Part shown: piece after piece, positions 8,242 through 18,937 of the stretch
How positions within the stretch are numbered: position 1 is the stretch's first letter
Layout of the letters: each line of letters opens with the position of its first letter
NCBI GenBank assembly: GCA_036496285.1
Contig: DASXLI010000024.1
Coordinates: 1-64,000, forward strand
Source: DP-19 sp036496285
GTDB lineage: Bacteria; Desulfobacterota; Binatia; UTPRO1
Reading direction: 5' to 3'
Length of the DNA stretch: 64,000 nucleotides
Made by a program: the position numbers and the translations under genes
Notes under the pieces: generated by a model
What the model saw: the letters and a program-made list of their open reading frames with translations, nothing else
Told to the model about the DNA's origin: nothing
The model's database searches: none

Positions 8242-10635
8242 ATGCCCAGCGCCGGCGCCCCCATACCCGGTCCGCTCGCCGGGCTACGGGTGCTCGATCT
8301 CGCCGATGCAAGCGGTGCACTGGCCGGAAAGCTGCTCGCGGATCTCGGCGCCGACGTCGTCGCGATCGAGCCGCCGGCCGGTCTCCCGTCGCGCGCGATC
8401 GGGCCCTTCTGGCACGACACGCCGCACCCCGACCGCAGCCTCTTCCACTGGACCTACGCGACGAGCAAGCGCTCCGCGGTCCTCGACCTCGCGAGCGCGG
8501 ACGGACGCGATGCCTTCCTGCGCCTCGCGGAGGGCGCCGACGTCGTCATCGAGAGCGGCACGCTCGACACGCTCGGCCTCGGCTGGGAGACCCTCGCCGC
8601 CCGCCAGCCACGTCTCGTCGTCACCTCGGTCACGCCGTTCGGCCGCACCGGTCCGTGGCGCGACCGGCTGGGCTCCGATCTCGTCGCCGCCGCGCTCGCG
8701 GGCATGGTGTACGTGAACGGCTCGCCCGCCGGACGCCCGCTCCGCCCGCTCGGACCGCAGGCGTTCCACTGCGCCGGCGCCACCGCGGCGATCGCGACCC
8801 TGGCGGCGCTGCGCGTCCGCGCCCGCGACGGCCGCGGGCAGCTCGTCGACGTGAGCGTGCTCGAGGCGACGACGGCCGCGGTCGAGCACGTCGCGGCGTT
8901 CTACCGCCAGACCGGCGCCGTGCACCGCCGCACCGGCAGCCTGCACTGGACGCGCTACTTCCGCGTCGGGCGCTGCCGCGACGGCTGGCTCATGCACTGC
9001 ACGCTCGGCGACTGGACCTCGCTCGTCTCGTGGGTGGCGGGCGACGGCGTCGGCACCGACCTCCTCGGCGAGGAGTGGGAGAACATCAACCACCGGCGCG
9101 GGCACGCGGAGCACCTCTTCGACACCCTCGACGATTGGGTCGCGGGCCAGGCCGTGCACGAGGTCATGGACGGCGCGCAGCTGCGGCGCATTCCGTACGC
9201 CGTCGTCCGCACCGTCGGCGAGCTGCTCGACGACCCGCAGCTCGCGGCGCGCGGCTTCTTCGTGCCGGTCGCGCATCCCGAGCTCGGCACGACCGTGCGC
9301 CATGCCGGCGCGCCGTACGTCTTCGGGCGGACGCCGTGGGCGATCCGCCGCCGCCCGCCGCTCCTCGGCGAGCACACGCGCGAGGTGCTCGACGAGGCCG
9401 TGCGCGCGCCGCGCCCGGTGTCGGCGTCGGCCGCGAGCCCGGGGGCCGCCGCCTCACGCCGCGCCCTCGACGGCGTCGTCGTGCTCGACTTCACGTGGGT
9501 CGTCGCCGGCCCGATCGCGACCCGCATCCTCGCCGACCACGGCGCGCGCGTCGTCAAGATCGAGCGCCGCGACGCCACCGACTTCGGCGACCGCCGCGGT
9601 GGCATGAGCGGCAACCTGAACCGCGGCAAGGAGAGCGTCGTCCTCGTCATGAGCCATCCGGAGGGGCTCGCGGTCGCCAAGCGTCTGGTCGCGCGCGCCG
9701 ACGTGGTCATCGACAACTTCAGCGCGCGCGTGATGCGCAACTGGGGGCTCGACTACGAGGGCCTGCGCGCGATCCGCCCTGACGTGATCGCGGTCGCGAT
9801 GTCGGGCTTCGGCCTGACCGGTCCCGAGCGCGACTACGTGAGCTACGGGCCGACCTTGCAGGCGCTCGCGGGGTTCACCGCGGCGATGCGCGACGAGCAC
9901 GGCGCGCCGACGGGCTGGGGCTATTCCTACGCCGACATGGCCGCCGGCCACGCGGCGGCGCTCGCCACCCTCGCGGCGCTGCACCACCGCGCGCGCACCG
10001 GCGAGGGGCAGCTCGTCGACGTGGCGCAGCTCGAGAACACGAGCGCGCTGCTCGGTCCCGCGCTGCTCGACGCGACGGTGCACGGCCGGGGCGAGCCGTC
10101 GGCGGCGGCGTCGCCCGAGGGGGTCGCGGCGCCGTACGGCGTCTACCCGTGCCAGGGCGACGACCGCTGGTGCGCGATCAGCGTGCTGACGGACGCGCAC
10201 TGGCAGGCGCTCCGGCGCGCGCTCGACGATCCGCCGTGGGCGGCCGACCCCGTGCTGGCGACGGCCGCCGGCCGCGTCGCGCGGGCCGCCGAGCTCGACG
10301 CGCGCCTCGCCGAGTGGACGCGCGCGCACGACGCGGCGGACGTGATGGAGCACCTGCAGGGCGCCGGCGTTCCGGCCGGCGTCGTCGCGAATGCGGTCGA
10401 TCTGTGCGAGCGCAATCCGCAGCTCGCCGCGCGCGGCTACTGGGAGTCGGTCGCGACCCCCGAGGGCACGACGCTCACCTTCGACGGCGTCGCGTCGCGC
10501 CTCACGGCGACGCCGGGGCTGGTGAGCGGCCCCGGACCGCTCCTCGGTGAGCACGGCGAGCGCGTGCTGGCGGACCTCCTCGCATGCGACGCGGCCGAGA
10601 TCGCGCGTCTTCGCGGGCTCGGCGTACTCGGCTGA
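8242..10635 (+). CDS. Tandem CaiB/BaiF-type CoA-transferase (family III)
   Basis: 797 residues made of two complete family III CoA-transferase domains, roughly residues 8-395 and 407-797. Each begins with the LxGxRVLDL or LDGVVVLDF strand and contains the ADVVIxN/E loop. The catalytic Asp expected in the GYSYADMAAGHAAAL segment is present in the second half only. At the aligned place in the first half (GPQAFHCAGATAAI) the residue is Phe, so the N-terminal half is probably structural, providing the intertwined dimer partner within one chain. Such enzymes move CoA between carboxylic acids. The substrate is unknown. A hairpin follows the stop. Confidence 0.9.
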   Translation: MPSAGAPIPGPLAGLRVLDLADASGALAGKLLADLGADVVAIEPPAGLPSRAIGPFWHDTPHPDRSLFHWTYATSKRSAVLDLASADGRDAFLRLAEGADVVIESGTLDTLGLGWETLAARQPRLVVTSVTPFGRTGPWRDRLGSDLVAAALAGMVYVNGSPAGRPLRPLGPQAFHCAGATAAIATLAALRVRARDGRGQLVDVSVLEATTAAVEHVAAFYRQTGAVHRRTGSLHWTRYFRVGRCRDGWLMHCTLGDWTSLVSWVAGDGVGTDLLGEEWENINHRRGHAEHLFDTLDDWVAGQAVHEVMDGAQLRRIPYAVVRTVGELLDDPQLAARGFFVPVAHPELGTTVRHAGAPYVFGRTPWAIRRRPPLLGEHTREVLDEAVRAPRPVSASAASPGAAASRRALDGVVVLDFTWVVAGPIATRILADHGARVVKIERRDATDFGDRRGGMSGNLNRGKESVVLVMSHPEGLAVAKRLVARADVVIDNFSARVMRNWGLDYEGLRAIRPDVIAVAMSGFGLTGPERDYVSYGPTLQALAGFTAAMRDEHGAPTGWGYSYADMAAGHAAALATLAALHHRARTGEGQLVDVAQLENTSALLGPALLDATVHGRGEPSAAASPEGVAAPYGVYPCQGDDRWCAISVLTDAHWQALRRALDDPPWAADPVLATAAGRVARAAELDARLAEWTRAHDAADVMEHLQGAGVPAGVVANAVDLCERNPQLAARGYWESVATPEGTTLTFDGVASRLTATPGLVSGPGPLLGEHGERVLADLLACDAAEIARLRGLGVLG

Positions 10636-10649
10636 GCCCGAAACAGAAA

Positions 10650-10678
10650 CGCCCCGGGAGGACGTACCCCCCGGGGCG
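10650..10678. terminator. Convergent terminator hairpin
   Basis: A 9-bp perfect stem CGCCCCGGG/CCCGGGGCG with an 11-base loop lies between the convergent CoA-transferase and cold-shock genes. The T-rich side (TTTCTGTTTC) is on the minus strand, so it mainly serves the cold-shock gene and may work in both directions. Confidence 0.6.
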
Positions 10679-10719
10679 GATTCGGTAACGCCTTCGCGCC
10701 GCGCGAACGCGGCGACGCG

Positions 10720-10923
10720 TCAGGCGGCCTTGGTGACGTTGGAGGCCTGCAGGCCCTTCGGGCCCTTGGTGATCTCGAAATCGACCTTCTGGCCCTCTTC
10801 GAGGGTCCGGAAACCTTCGCCGGTGATCGCCGAGTAGTGTACGAACACGTCCTCGCCGTTCTCCTGGCGGATGAAGCCGAAGCCCTTCTCAGGGTTGAAC
10901 CACTTCACATGACCGGTTGCCAT
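10720..10923 (-). CDS. cspA: Cold-shock domain protein (CspA family)
   Basis: 67 residues, the usual size of a single cold-shock domain. RNP1 (KGFGFI) and RNP2 (VFVHY) single-strand nucleic acid binding motifs are intact, and it opens with the typical GHVKWFNPEKGFGFI. Such proteins melt RNA secondary structure. A strong AGGAGGGAG ribosome-binding site precedes the ATG, in keeping with high expression. The leader contains a hairpin (see 10986-11016). Confidence 0.97.
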   Translation of the reverse strand: MATGHVKWFNPEKGFGFIRQENGEDVFVHYSAITGEGFRTLEEGQKVDFEITKGPKGLQASNVTKAA

Positions 10924-10985
10924 TGAACTCCCTCCTTTCGATCGTGGGACTCGTCATCGAGGGAGGGGTTCTGCCACATACAACG

Positions 10986-11016
10986 AAGCCGTGACGCTGC
11001 CGCCACGGCTTTTTTT
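10986..11016 (+). terminator. Hairpin with T-run upstream of cspA
   Basis: On the plus strand AAGCCGTG/CACGGCTT forms an 8-bp stem with a 10-base loop followed by seven T, an ideal intrinsic terminator. No plus-strand gene ends here. On the minus strand the same stem lies about 60-90 bases ahead of the cspA start, inside the probable leader. It could end an unseen plus-strand small RNA, or structure the cspA leader. Confidence 0.55.
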
Positions 11017-11044
11017 CTGCGGACGACCTTCCTACTCCTCACGA

Positions 11045-11075
11045 CTATGGCGTTTCCTAGCATCGGGTTTTTTTA
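11045..11075 (-). promoter_or_regulatory. Possible cspA promoter (AT-rich island)
   Basis: Reading the minus strand, GTTGCAAATAAAAAAACCC followed by GATGCTAGGAAA gives a TTGCAA-17-TAGGAA arrangement in one of the few AT-rich islands of the window, about 130 bases upstream of cspA. The -10 match is poor, so this is only a candidate. Confidence 0.3.
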
Positions 11076-11117
11076 TTTGCAACGAAGAAGTGCGGCCAGT
11101 GCCTGCTGCGACGGGGA

Positions 11118-11915
11118 TCAGCGATCGTTGCGGTGGGCCGACGCCGGACCGACGAGCGCGAGCCGGCGATCGGTGACGGCGATGCCGCTACGACGCGTCC
11201 GGCGCGGCAGGCGGCGCGGCAGCTGGGGACGACGCGCCTCGGTCAGCAGCGCCGCGACGCGCTCGATCTCGTTCTCGCGGAGCGGCGTGGTGACCGCCGC
11301 GCTCTCGATGAGCCGCGCCAGGCGCCCCGCTTGCACGACCTTCACGCCCTGGATCTCCTGGCCGACGGCAACGAGGGCGCGCGCGAAGCACAGCACCGAG
11401 TGCACTGGCAGCGGCCGGTCCACGACGCCGCGCAGGCGCTCCCGGACACGCAACGTGTCCACCCGACAATCGTCGACGAGGTCGCGCCACGGCAAGCGCG
11501 CATTCACGAAGACGCGGCGGTGCGACGCGGTCACGCGCCCACCGTCCTCGCACGCCAGGATCACGAAGATGCCGTTTGGTCCGATCGCGATGTGGTCCTC
11601 GCGGCCCGACGTCACCGAGCAACGCGAGAGCACGCGATACTCGGGGCCGAGATCGAGCAGCACGCGTCCGACGTTGGCGCGCGCCCGGCTCTTGCGCCAC
11701 AGGGCGAAGCTCTCGCCGAAGCGGTGCACGGCGATCGGCGCGTAGCAGAAGGCGAGCGGCATGAGCAGCAGCGCGGCGACCATGGTCGGCTGCCCAGTGC
11801 GCGCCGTCAGCAGGACGATGATCGCGAAGAGCGGCGCGGCGACGACATAGCCGGCCCCGAACGCCCGGAAGATCTGCTGCGAGAGCGGAGAGTTGGTGGG
11901 CTCGCGGTCGGACAC
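11118..11915 (-). CDS. Membrane protein with NERD (nuclease-related) domain
   Basis: 265 residues from a GTG at 11915, chosen because GGAG stands 8 bases upstream. Two hydrophobic segments follow at about residues 20-65 (VVAAPLFAIIVLLTA and MVAALLLMPLAFCYAPIAV), then a cytoplasmic region resembling a NERD domain: LGPEYRVLSRCSV, SGREDHIAIGPNGIFVILA, and a later VHSVLCFARA strand. NERD domains are distantly related to restriction-type nucleases. The full catalytic D-ExK set is not clear here, so activity is uncertain. No partner genes are evident. Confidence 0.65.
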   Translation of the reverse strand: MSDREPTNSPLSQQIFRAFGAGYVVAAPLFAIIVLLTARTGQPTMVAALLLMPLAFCYAPIAVHRFGESFALWRKSRARANVGRVLLDLGPEYRVLSRCSVTSGREDHIAIGPNGIFVILACEDGGRVTASHRRVFVNARLPWRDLVDDCRVDTLRVRERLRGVVDRPLPVHSVLCFARALVAVGQEIQGVKVVQAGRLARLIESAAVTTPLRENEIERVAALLTEARRPQLPRRLPRRTRRSGIAVTDRRLALVGPASAHRNDR

Positions 11916-12076
11916 GACAAGTGCTCCACAAAGCAACTGCCGTGCCACGGACTGCGGCGAAGCGGTCACCACCGCACGCCTCGCAGGAACGCGGGAATAA
12001 CGCCGCGTACGGCGCGCACCCGCGCTCATGCGGCCGGCAAAATTTCGCCGAATTGCCGTCCCGACGACGCGCGATT

Positions 12077-13399
12077 TTACCGCTGCTGCGCCTCGGCGAG
12101 CAGGTCGAGCACGTGGCGGACGCGGGTCGTGAGCCCGGCGGCGCGCAGCCCCGCCTCGAGCTGAAGGGCGCAGCCGGCGTTCGCGGTCGCGACCAGATCG
12201 GCGCCGCTCGCGCGGATCGCCTCCACCTTGCGCGCGACGAGCCGGCGCGCCGTCTCCGGCTGCATCACGTTGTAGTGGCCCGCGCTGCCGCAGCACAGGT
12301 CCTCGTCGGTCATCGGCACGAGGACAATGCCCGGTATCGCGGCGAGGAGGGCGCGCGGCGCAGCGCGGATGCCCTGCGCGTGCGCCAGGTGACACGGGTC
12401 ATGATATGCGACGCGCCGCAGGGGCAGGTCGCCGCGCGCCGCAGTCTCCGATTGGATGGTCGCGGCGCCGAGCTCGACCAGCAGCTCAGTCGCGTCGCGC
12501 ACCCGCGCCGCGAGGCGGGCCGCGCGCGCCGCGTGGGCCGGCTCGGCGGCGAGGAGCGCGCCGTACTCCTTCATCATCGCGCCGCACCCGGCCGCGTTGA
12601 CGACGAGCGACACGGCGCCGGGCGACAGGACCGCCGGCTCGAACGCGTCGACGTTGGCGCGCGCGCAGCGCAGGGCGGCGTCGCGCTCGCCGGCGTGAAG
12701 GGCAAGCGCGCCGCAGCAGCCCTGCGCCGGCGGCGCGAGCACGCGGCAGCCGGCGCGCGTCAGCACCGCGACGGTGTTGCGCACGGTGTCGCCGAAGAGC
12801 TCGGGCATCACGCAGCCGACGAGCAGCTGCGCGCGCGCGCGCTCCGCGCCGGCGGGCGCCGTCTCCGCCGGCACCGTCGCCGGCGCCGGCAGCGGATCCG
12901 GCAGCAGATGCGTCTGATAGCGCCAGCGTGGCGGCAGGCTCCGTGTCACCCGCCGCAACGCCGCGAGCACGCCGAGCCGCTCGAGGACCCGGAGCGGCGC
13001 CAACGCCACGTGCATGCGTCGGCGCTGCGGGAGGAGCGCGAGCGCCAGACGGCGGCGAATCCGCTCGCCGAGGGGGCGCCGATGGCGGGCCTCGATCCAT
13101 GGCCGGGCGGCCTCGATCAACGAGCCGTAGCGGACGCCCGAGGGGCACGCGGTCTCGCAGCCGCGGCAGCCGAGACAGAGATCGAGGTGCCGGACGACGT
13201 CGGCGTCGAGCGCGAGCGTACCGTCCTGCAGGGCGCGCATGAGATGGATGCGACCGCGCGGCGAATCGGCCTCGGTGCCGAGCTCGACGTAGGTGGGACA
13301 CGCGCCGTGGCAGAGGCCGCAGTGCACGCACTCGAGGAACGCGGCCTCGGGGGCGAAGCCGCCGGCCGGGATCGCCCCCGCGTCGTGCATGGAGCTCAT
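12077..13399 (-). CDS. glcF: Glycolate oxidase iron-sulfur subunit GlcF
   Basis: 440 residues from ATG 13399, which overlaps the glcE stop by 4 bases. Two [4Fe-4S] motifs are present, CVHCGLCHGACPTY and CLGCRGCETACPSG, followed by two CCG domains with GCCGALALHAG and DLCCGSAGHYN. This is the standard GlcF layout, passing electrons from the flavin subunits towards the quinone pool at the inner membrane. It is the last gene of the glcD-glcE-glcF operon. Confidence 0.95.
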   Translation of the reverse strand: MSSMHDAGAIPAGGFAPEAAFLECVHCGLCHGACPTYVELGTEADSPRGRIHLMRALQDGTLALDADVVRHLDLCLGCRGCETACPSGVRYGSLIEAARPWIEARHRRPLGERIRRRLALALLPQRRRMHVALAPLRVLERLGVLAALRRVTRSLPPRWRYQTHLLPDPLPAPATVPAETAPAGAERARAQLLVGCVMPELFGDTVRNTVAVLTRAGCRVLAPPAQGCCGALALHAGERDAALRCARANVDAFEPAVLSPGAVSLVVNAAGCGAMMKEYGALLAAEPAHAARAARLAARVRDATELLVELGAATIQSETAARGDLPLRRVAYHDPCHLAHAQGIRAAPRALLAAIPGIVLVPMTDEDLCCGSAGHYNVMQPETARRLVARKVEAIRASGADLVATANAGCALQLEAGLRAAGLTTRVRHVLDLLAEAQQR

Positions 13400-14636
13400 A
13401 GCCGGCCGACGAACCTCCCCGGCGCGAGCGTGCGCGCCGGATCGAGCGCCTCCTTGATGCGCCGCATGAGCGGCAGCGACGCGGGGAGCGGCGACCACAC
13501 CTCGATCGTCTGCGCGAGCGCGTCCGGCCAGCGCTCGAACGTGAGCGTCGCCTCATGGCGTGCGGCGATCGCCTGCGCGCGCGCGATCGCACCCGCGGGA
13601 TCGGCGGTCACGACCGCCACCGTGACCACGCCGGCGCGCGGATCGAAGAGCGCGCTCGACGCGGCGAGCTCGGCGAGCAGGTCGGAGGCGAGCGCCGCGC
13701 CGCGGGTCCGAAGCGTCGCCGCGCGCACCACGATCTCGCCGGCGGCAGCGCGCGCCAGGTCGCGGGCCTCGGCGACGAGCGCGCCCGCGACCGCGCCGTC
13801 CGCGGGCTCGTCGCAGAGGAGCGTCGTCGCCTCCTCGCGCATCTCGCGCAGCACGCGGGCGCGCGTGGTCGTCACGTCGGCGGCGACGCCGCCGAGGATG
13901 CAGCAGAGCGCGGGCTCGTCGTGATCCGGTCCCGTCAGCAGCACGACGGCGAGCGCGACCTCGTCGAGATTCGCGAGGTGCACCGCGAGCCGGAGGCCGC
14001 CCTCCCGCTCGCCGCACGCGAATGCGATCACGCGCGTCGTCTCCGGCCGGGGCCGCACTTTCATCGTCACCTCGGTCACGACCGCGAGCGTGCCGAGCGA
14101 GCCGATCATGAGCTTCATCAAATCGTAGCCGGCGACGTTCTTCACCACGCGTCCACCGGCCCGCACCTCGCGGCCCTGGGCGGTGACCATGGCGACACCG
14201 ATCACGTAGTCGCGGACGCGTCCCTGCCCGCCGCGCAGGAGGCCGGAGAGATCCGCGGCAACGAGCCCGCCGATCGTCGTGCGCGACGGCCACGGCGCAA
14301 GAAGCGGCAGCCATTGGCCTTCCGCCGCGAGCAGCGTCTCGAGCGCCGCGAGCGTGACCCCGCTCTCCACCGTGACGGTCATGTCAGCGGGCGCGTAGTC
14401 GACGACGCGCGCGAGCGCACGCGTCGAGAGCGCGACGTCGTAGCGCTCGGGAGCCTGGCCGATGCCGCGGTGGGCGCCGAGACCGAGCGGCACGATCGTC
14501 GCGCCGCGGGCCGCCGCCTCGCCCACGCTCGCGGCGAGCGCCGCGCGTGAGTCCGGGGTCACGAGCATGCCCGGCACGTGGTCCGCGATCGCCAGCGCGC
14601 GCCGCGCCGCGAGGTCCCCGATCTCGGTGGGTCCGC

Positions 14637-14640
<4 letters not shown>
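13396..14640 (-). CDS. glcE: Glycolate oxidase FAD-binding subunit GlcE
   Basis: 414 residues from a GTG at 14640 that overlaps the glcD stop (GTGA). It has a PCMH-type FAD-binding domain (TIVPLGLGAHRGIG, then SRTTIGGLVAADLSG and GGRVVKNVAGYDLMKLMIGS) and a shorter C-terminal part ending LDPARTLAPGRF, as in GlcE. It forms the glycolate dehydrogenase complex with GlcD and GlcF. Both flanking 4-base overlaps point to tight co-translation. Confidence 0.95.
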
Positions 14641-16091
<1,451 letters not shown>

Positions 16092-16149
16092 GCGGGCGAC
16101 ATTACCACAATAGTCGGCCCGCCTCGCGCCGCGCGCGTTGCTGCACACG

Positions 16150-17349
16150 ATGGCCGTTTTCCCGCCGCCCAAACGCCTGCTGCTCGGACCAGGTCCGAGC
16201 GAGGTCCCCCCGCGCGTGCTGCAGGCGATGGCGCAGCCGCTGGTGGGCCATCTCGATCCGGCGTTCATCGCGCTCATGGACGAGACGAAGCGCATGCTGC
16301 GCCTCGTCTTCGAGACGGAGAACACGCTGACGTTGCCGATCTCGGGCACGGGCAGCGCCGGGCTCGAGGCGTGCATCGTGAACCTGGTCGAGCCGGGCGA
16401 CGAGGTAGTGATCGGCGTGAACGGCGTCTTCGGTACGCGCCTCGTCGACGTCGCGACGCGCGCCGGCGCGACGGTCGTGAAGGCGGAGGCGCCGTGGGGC
16501 GAGGTCATCGGCGACGACGTGCTGGCGGCAGCGCTGGCGCGCACGACCAAGCCGAAGCTCGTCGTGCTGGTGCACGCCGAGACCTCCACCGGCGTCTGGC
16601 AGCCGATCGAGGGCGCGAGCCGCCGCGTGCGCGACGCGGGCGCGCTCTTCGCGGTCGACTGCGTCACCTCGCTCGGCGGCTGCCCGGTCGGCATCGACCG
16701 TCTCGGCATCGATGCCGCGTACTCCGGCACGCAAAAATGCCTGAGCTGCCCGCCCGGGCTCGCGCCGCTCACCTTCGGGCCGCGCGCGGTCGAGGCGCTG
16801 CGGGCGCGCACGAAGCCGGTGCAGAGCTGGTACCTCGATCTCGGGATGATCGAGCGCTACTGGGGCGAGGAGCGCGTCTACCACCATACGGCGCCGATCA
16901 GCATGAACTACGCGCTGTACGAGGCGCTGCGGGTCGTGCTGGAGGAAGGCCTCGAGGCGCGCTTCGCCCGCCATCGGCTGAACCACGAGGCGCTGGTCGC
17001 CGGCGTCGAGGGCCTCGGCCTCTCCATGGCGGTCGCGCCGCCGCGCCGCCTCTGGATGCTGAACAGCGTGCGCGTGCCCGCCGGGGTCGACGACGCGGCG
17101 CTCAGACGCGCGCTGCTCGACGCCGAGGGCATCGAGATCGGCGGCGGGCTCGGCCCGTTGAAGGGCCAGACGTGGCGGATCGGGTTGATGGGAGCGTCGA
17201 GCACGCGCGAGAGCGTCACGCGTCTGCTCGGAGCGCTCGAGCGGCACCTGCCGAAGCACGGATTCAAGGTGCCGGCCGGCGAGGGCGTTGCCGCCGCGGA
17301 GCGCGTCTACTCGCGATCGGCGCACGCGGGCAAGGCGAGCCCCGCCTGA
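16150..17349 (+). CDS. Alanine/serine-glyoxylate-type aminotransferase (PLP fold type I, class V)
   Basis: 399 residues from ATG 16150. The opening LLLGPGPSEVPPRVLQAM, the GSGTGSAG-like LPISGTGSAGLE segment, and the PLP lysine K196 in GTQKCLSCPPGL are those of AGXT-type enzymes. These transaminate glyoxylate to glycine using alanine or serine. It is divergent from glcDEF, whose product is glyoxylate, which supports the assignment. A TTG 12 bases upstream is in frame, but the ATG matches the family length better. Confidence 0.93.
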   Translation: MAVFPPPKRLLLGPGPSEVPPRVLQAMAQPLVGHLDPAFIALMDETKRMLRLVFETENTLTLPISGTGSAGLEACIVNLVEPGDEVVIGVNGVFGTRLVDVATRAGATVVKAEAPWGEVIGDDVLAAALARTTKPKLVVLVHAETSTGVWQPIEGASRRVRDAGALFAVDCVTSLGGCPVGIDRLGIDAAYSGTQKCLSCPPGLAPLTFGPRAVEALRARTKPVQSWYLDLGMIERYWGEERVYHHTAPISMNYALYEALRVVLEEGLEARFARHRLNHEALVAGVEGLGLSMAVAPPRRLWMLNSVRVPAGVDDAALRRALLDAEGIEIGGGLGPLKGQTWRIGLMGASSTRESVTRLLGALERHLPKHGFKVPAGEGVAAAERVYSRSAHAGKASPA

Positions 17350-17388
17350 TCCGGGGCCCGCGCAGCGATCGGACGGCGCCGCGCGACG

Positions 17389-17553
17389 CTAGCGGGCGCG
17401 TGCCTGAGCTTGCGTCTGCGCGACCGTCCTGATGCGCTCACCCATGCCGATGAGCCAGCTGCCGCCGAGGTCGCCGTAGTACGTGATGAAGCCCATGCAG
17501 GCGACGACGCCGAACACGAACCCCAGCACGAAGCTTCGTACTCCCGGAGTCAT
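17389..17553 (-). CDS. Small single-span membrane protein
   Basis: 54 residues: MTPGVRSFVLGFVFGVVACM leads into one transmembrane helix, with a short polar C-terminus rich in Gln and Ala (RTVAQTQAQARAR). A purine-rich GGTGGAG sits just before the ATG. No family is recognised. It is divergent from the mltA gene and convergent with the aminotransferase gene. Confidence 0.5.
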   Translation of the reverse strand: MTPGVRSFVLGFVFGVVACMGFITYYGDLGGSWLIGMGERIRTVAQTQAQARAR

Positions 17554-17668
17554 CTCCACCACCCCCGCCGCGAAACCCGCGGCCCCATGCCCCACCACTC
17601 GACTCGGTGCGTGCGCCCGTGGGGAACGCGCAGCATTTTTCGTTTCGCACGCCGTCGACGCCCTGTCA

Positions 17669-18889
17669 ATGCGCGCGCGGGGCGCCAACGCCGCCGCCGG
17701 GCGGGCGCGCGCCGCGCTCGCGCTCGCCGTGATCGGCTCGATCACGGCGGTCGGGCTCACGAGCTGCCGCCCGCCGCCCCGCCCCGCCATGGCGCCGCCG
17801 GCCGCGGCCGGCCCGGCGCCGACGCTCGTCCGGACCGCGCACCATCCACCGCTCGTCGACGACGCGGACCCCGCGAGCCTCGCGGCCGCGGTCCGCGCCA
17901 GCGTCGAGTTCTACGGGCGGCTGCCGCCTGACCGCCTGCTCGACTTCGGCGGCGACCACGTGCGCGCCGACGGCATGCGCGAGGCACTCCTCGCCTTCGC
18001 GACGGTGCTCGACGCACGCCCCGCCGCGGCCGAGCTGGCGCGCGAGCTGGAGCGGCGTTTCGTCGTCTATCGCGCGGGCGCGGCGCCGTCCGTGCTCTTC
18101 ACCGGCTACTACCTCCCGGTCGTCGACGCCCGCGCGGCGGCCGACGCACGGTTCCGCATTCCGGTGCTCGGCCGGCCGCCCGATCTCGTCACCGCGGCGC
18201 CGAGCGAGCTCGGCGCCGACTGCGCGCAGGGCGTCACGGTCTCGGGCCGCCTGCAAGGCGGCCGGCTCGCGCCCTACCCGACGCGGGCCGAGATCGAGGC
18301 GGGCGCACTGCGGGATACGCCGGTGCTCGCCTGGGTGAGCGATCCCGTCGCGTACTTCTTCTTGCAGATTCAGGGCACCGGCCGGCTCGCCTTTCCGGGC
18401 GGCGGCTCGCACCTGATCGGCTATGCCGGCTCGAACGGCCGCCCATACGTCAGCATCGGCAAGATGCTCGTCGCCGAGGGACAGCTGCCGCTGGAAGAAG
18501 CGTCCATGCAGGGCATCCGGCGCTGGATCGCCGACCATCCCGAGCAGCGCGAGCGCGTCCTGCATGCCAACCCGCGCTACGTCTTCTTCCGGCCGCTCGC
18601 GGGCGCGGCACTCGGCAGCCTCGGCGTGCCGGTGACGGGCGGCCGTACGCTCGCGACCGACCCGGCCGTCTATCCGCCGGGCGCCCTCGCCTTCGTGCAC
18701 GGTCCCGCCGCACCGCCCGCGGATGGCCTGGAGCGGCTGATGGTGAATCAGGACACGGGCGCCGCCATCCGCGGCCCCGGGCACGTCGACGTGTTCTTCG
18801 GCGAGGGCGCCGATGCCGAGCTCGGCGCGGGCCGCCTGCACAGCGACGGCGAGTTGTACTTCCTCGCACCGCGCCAAGTCGCGGGTTGA
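17669..18889 (+). CDS. mltA: Membrane-bound lytic murein transglycosylase A (MltA) lipoprotein
   Basis: 406 residues. A lipoprotein signal ends in the lipobox GLTSC at about residues 29-33, so it is anchored in a membrane. The MltA barrel is seen as FTGYYLPVVDA, LAWVSDPVAYFFLQIQGTG, LIGYAGSNGRPYVSIGKML and the 3D domain NPRYVFF with HVDVFFGEG near the end, whose Asp is the catalytic acid in the family. It cleaves peptidoglycan to 1,6-anhydromuropeptides in the periplasm. The start is the ATG just before the signal peptide. Confidence 0.93.
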   Translation: MRARGANAAAGRARAALALAVIGSITAVGLTSCRPPPRPAMAPPAAAGPAPTLVRTAHHPPLVDDADPASLAAAVRASVEFYGRLPPDRLLDFGGDHVRADGMREALLAFATVLDARPAAAELARELERRFVVYRAGAAPSVLFTGYYLPVVDARAAADARFRIPVLGRPPDLVTAAPSELGADCAQGVTVSGRLQGGRLAPYPTRAEIEAGALRDTPVLAWVSDPVAYFFLQIQGTGRLAFPGGGSHLIGYAGSNGRPYVSIGKMLVAEGQLPLEEASMQGIRRWIADHPEQRERVLHANPRYVFFRPLAGAALGSLGVPVTGGRTLATDPAVYPPGALAFVHGPAAPPADGLERLMVNQDTGAAIRGPGHVDVFFGEGADAELGAGRLHSDGELYFLAPRQVAG

Positions 18890-18937
18890 AGGGCAGCGGC
18901 AAAGTTGGGACAATTGACGCCACGAATCGTGCCGCTC

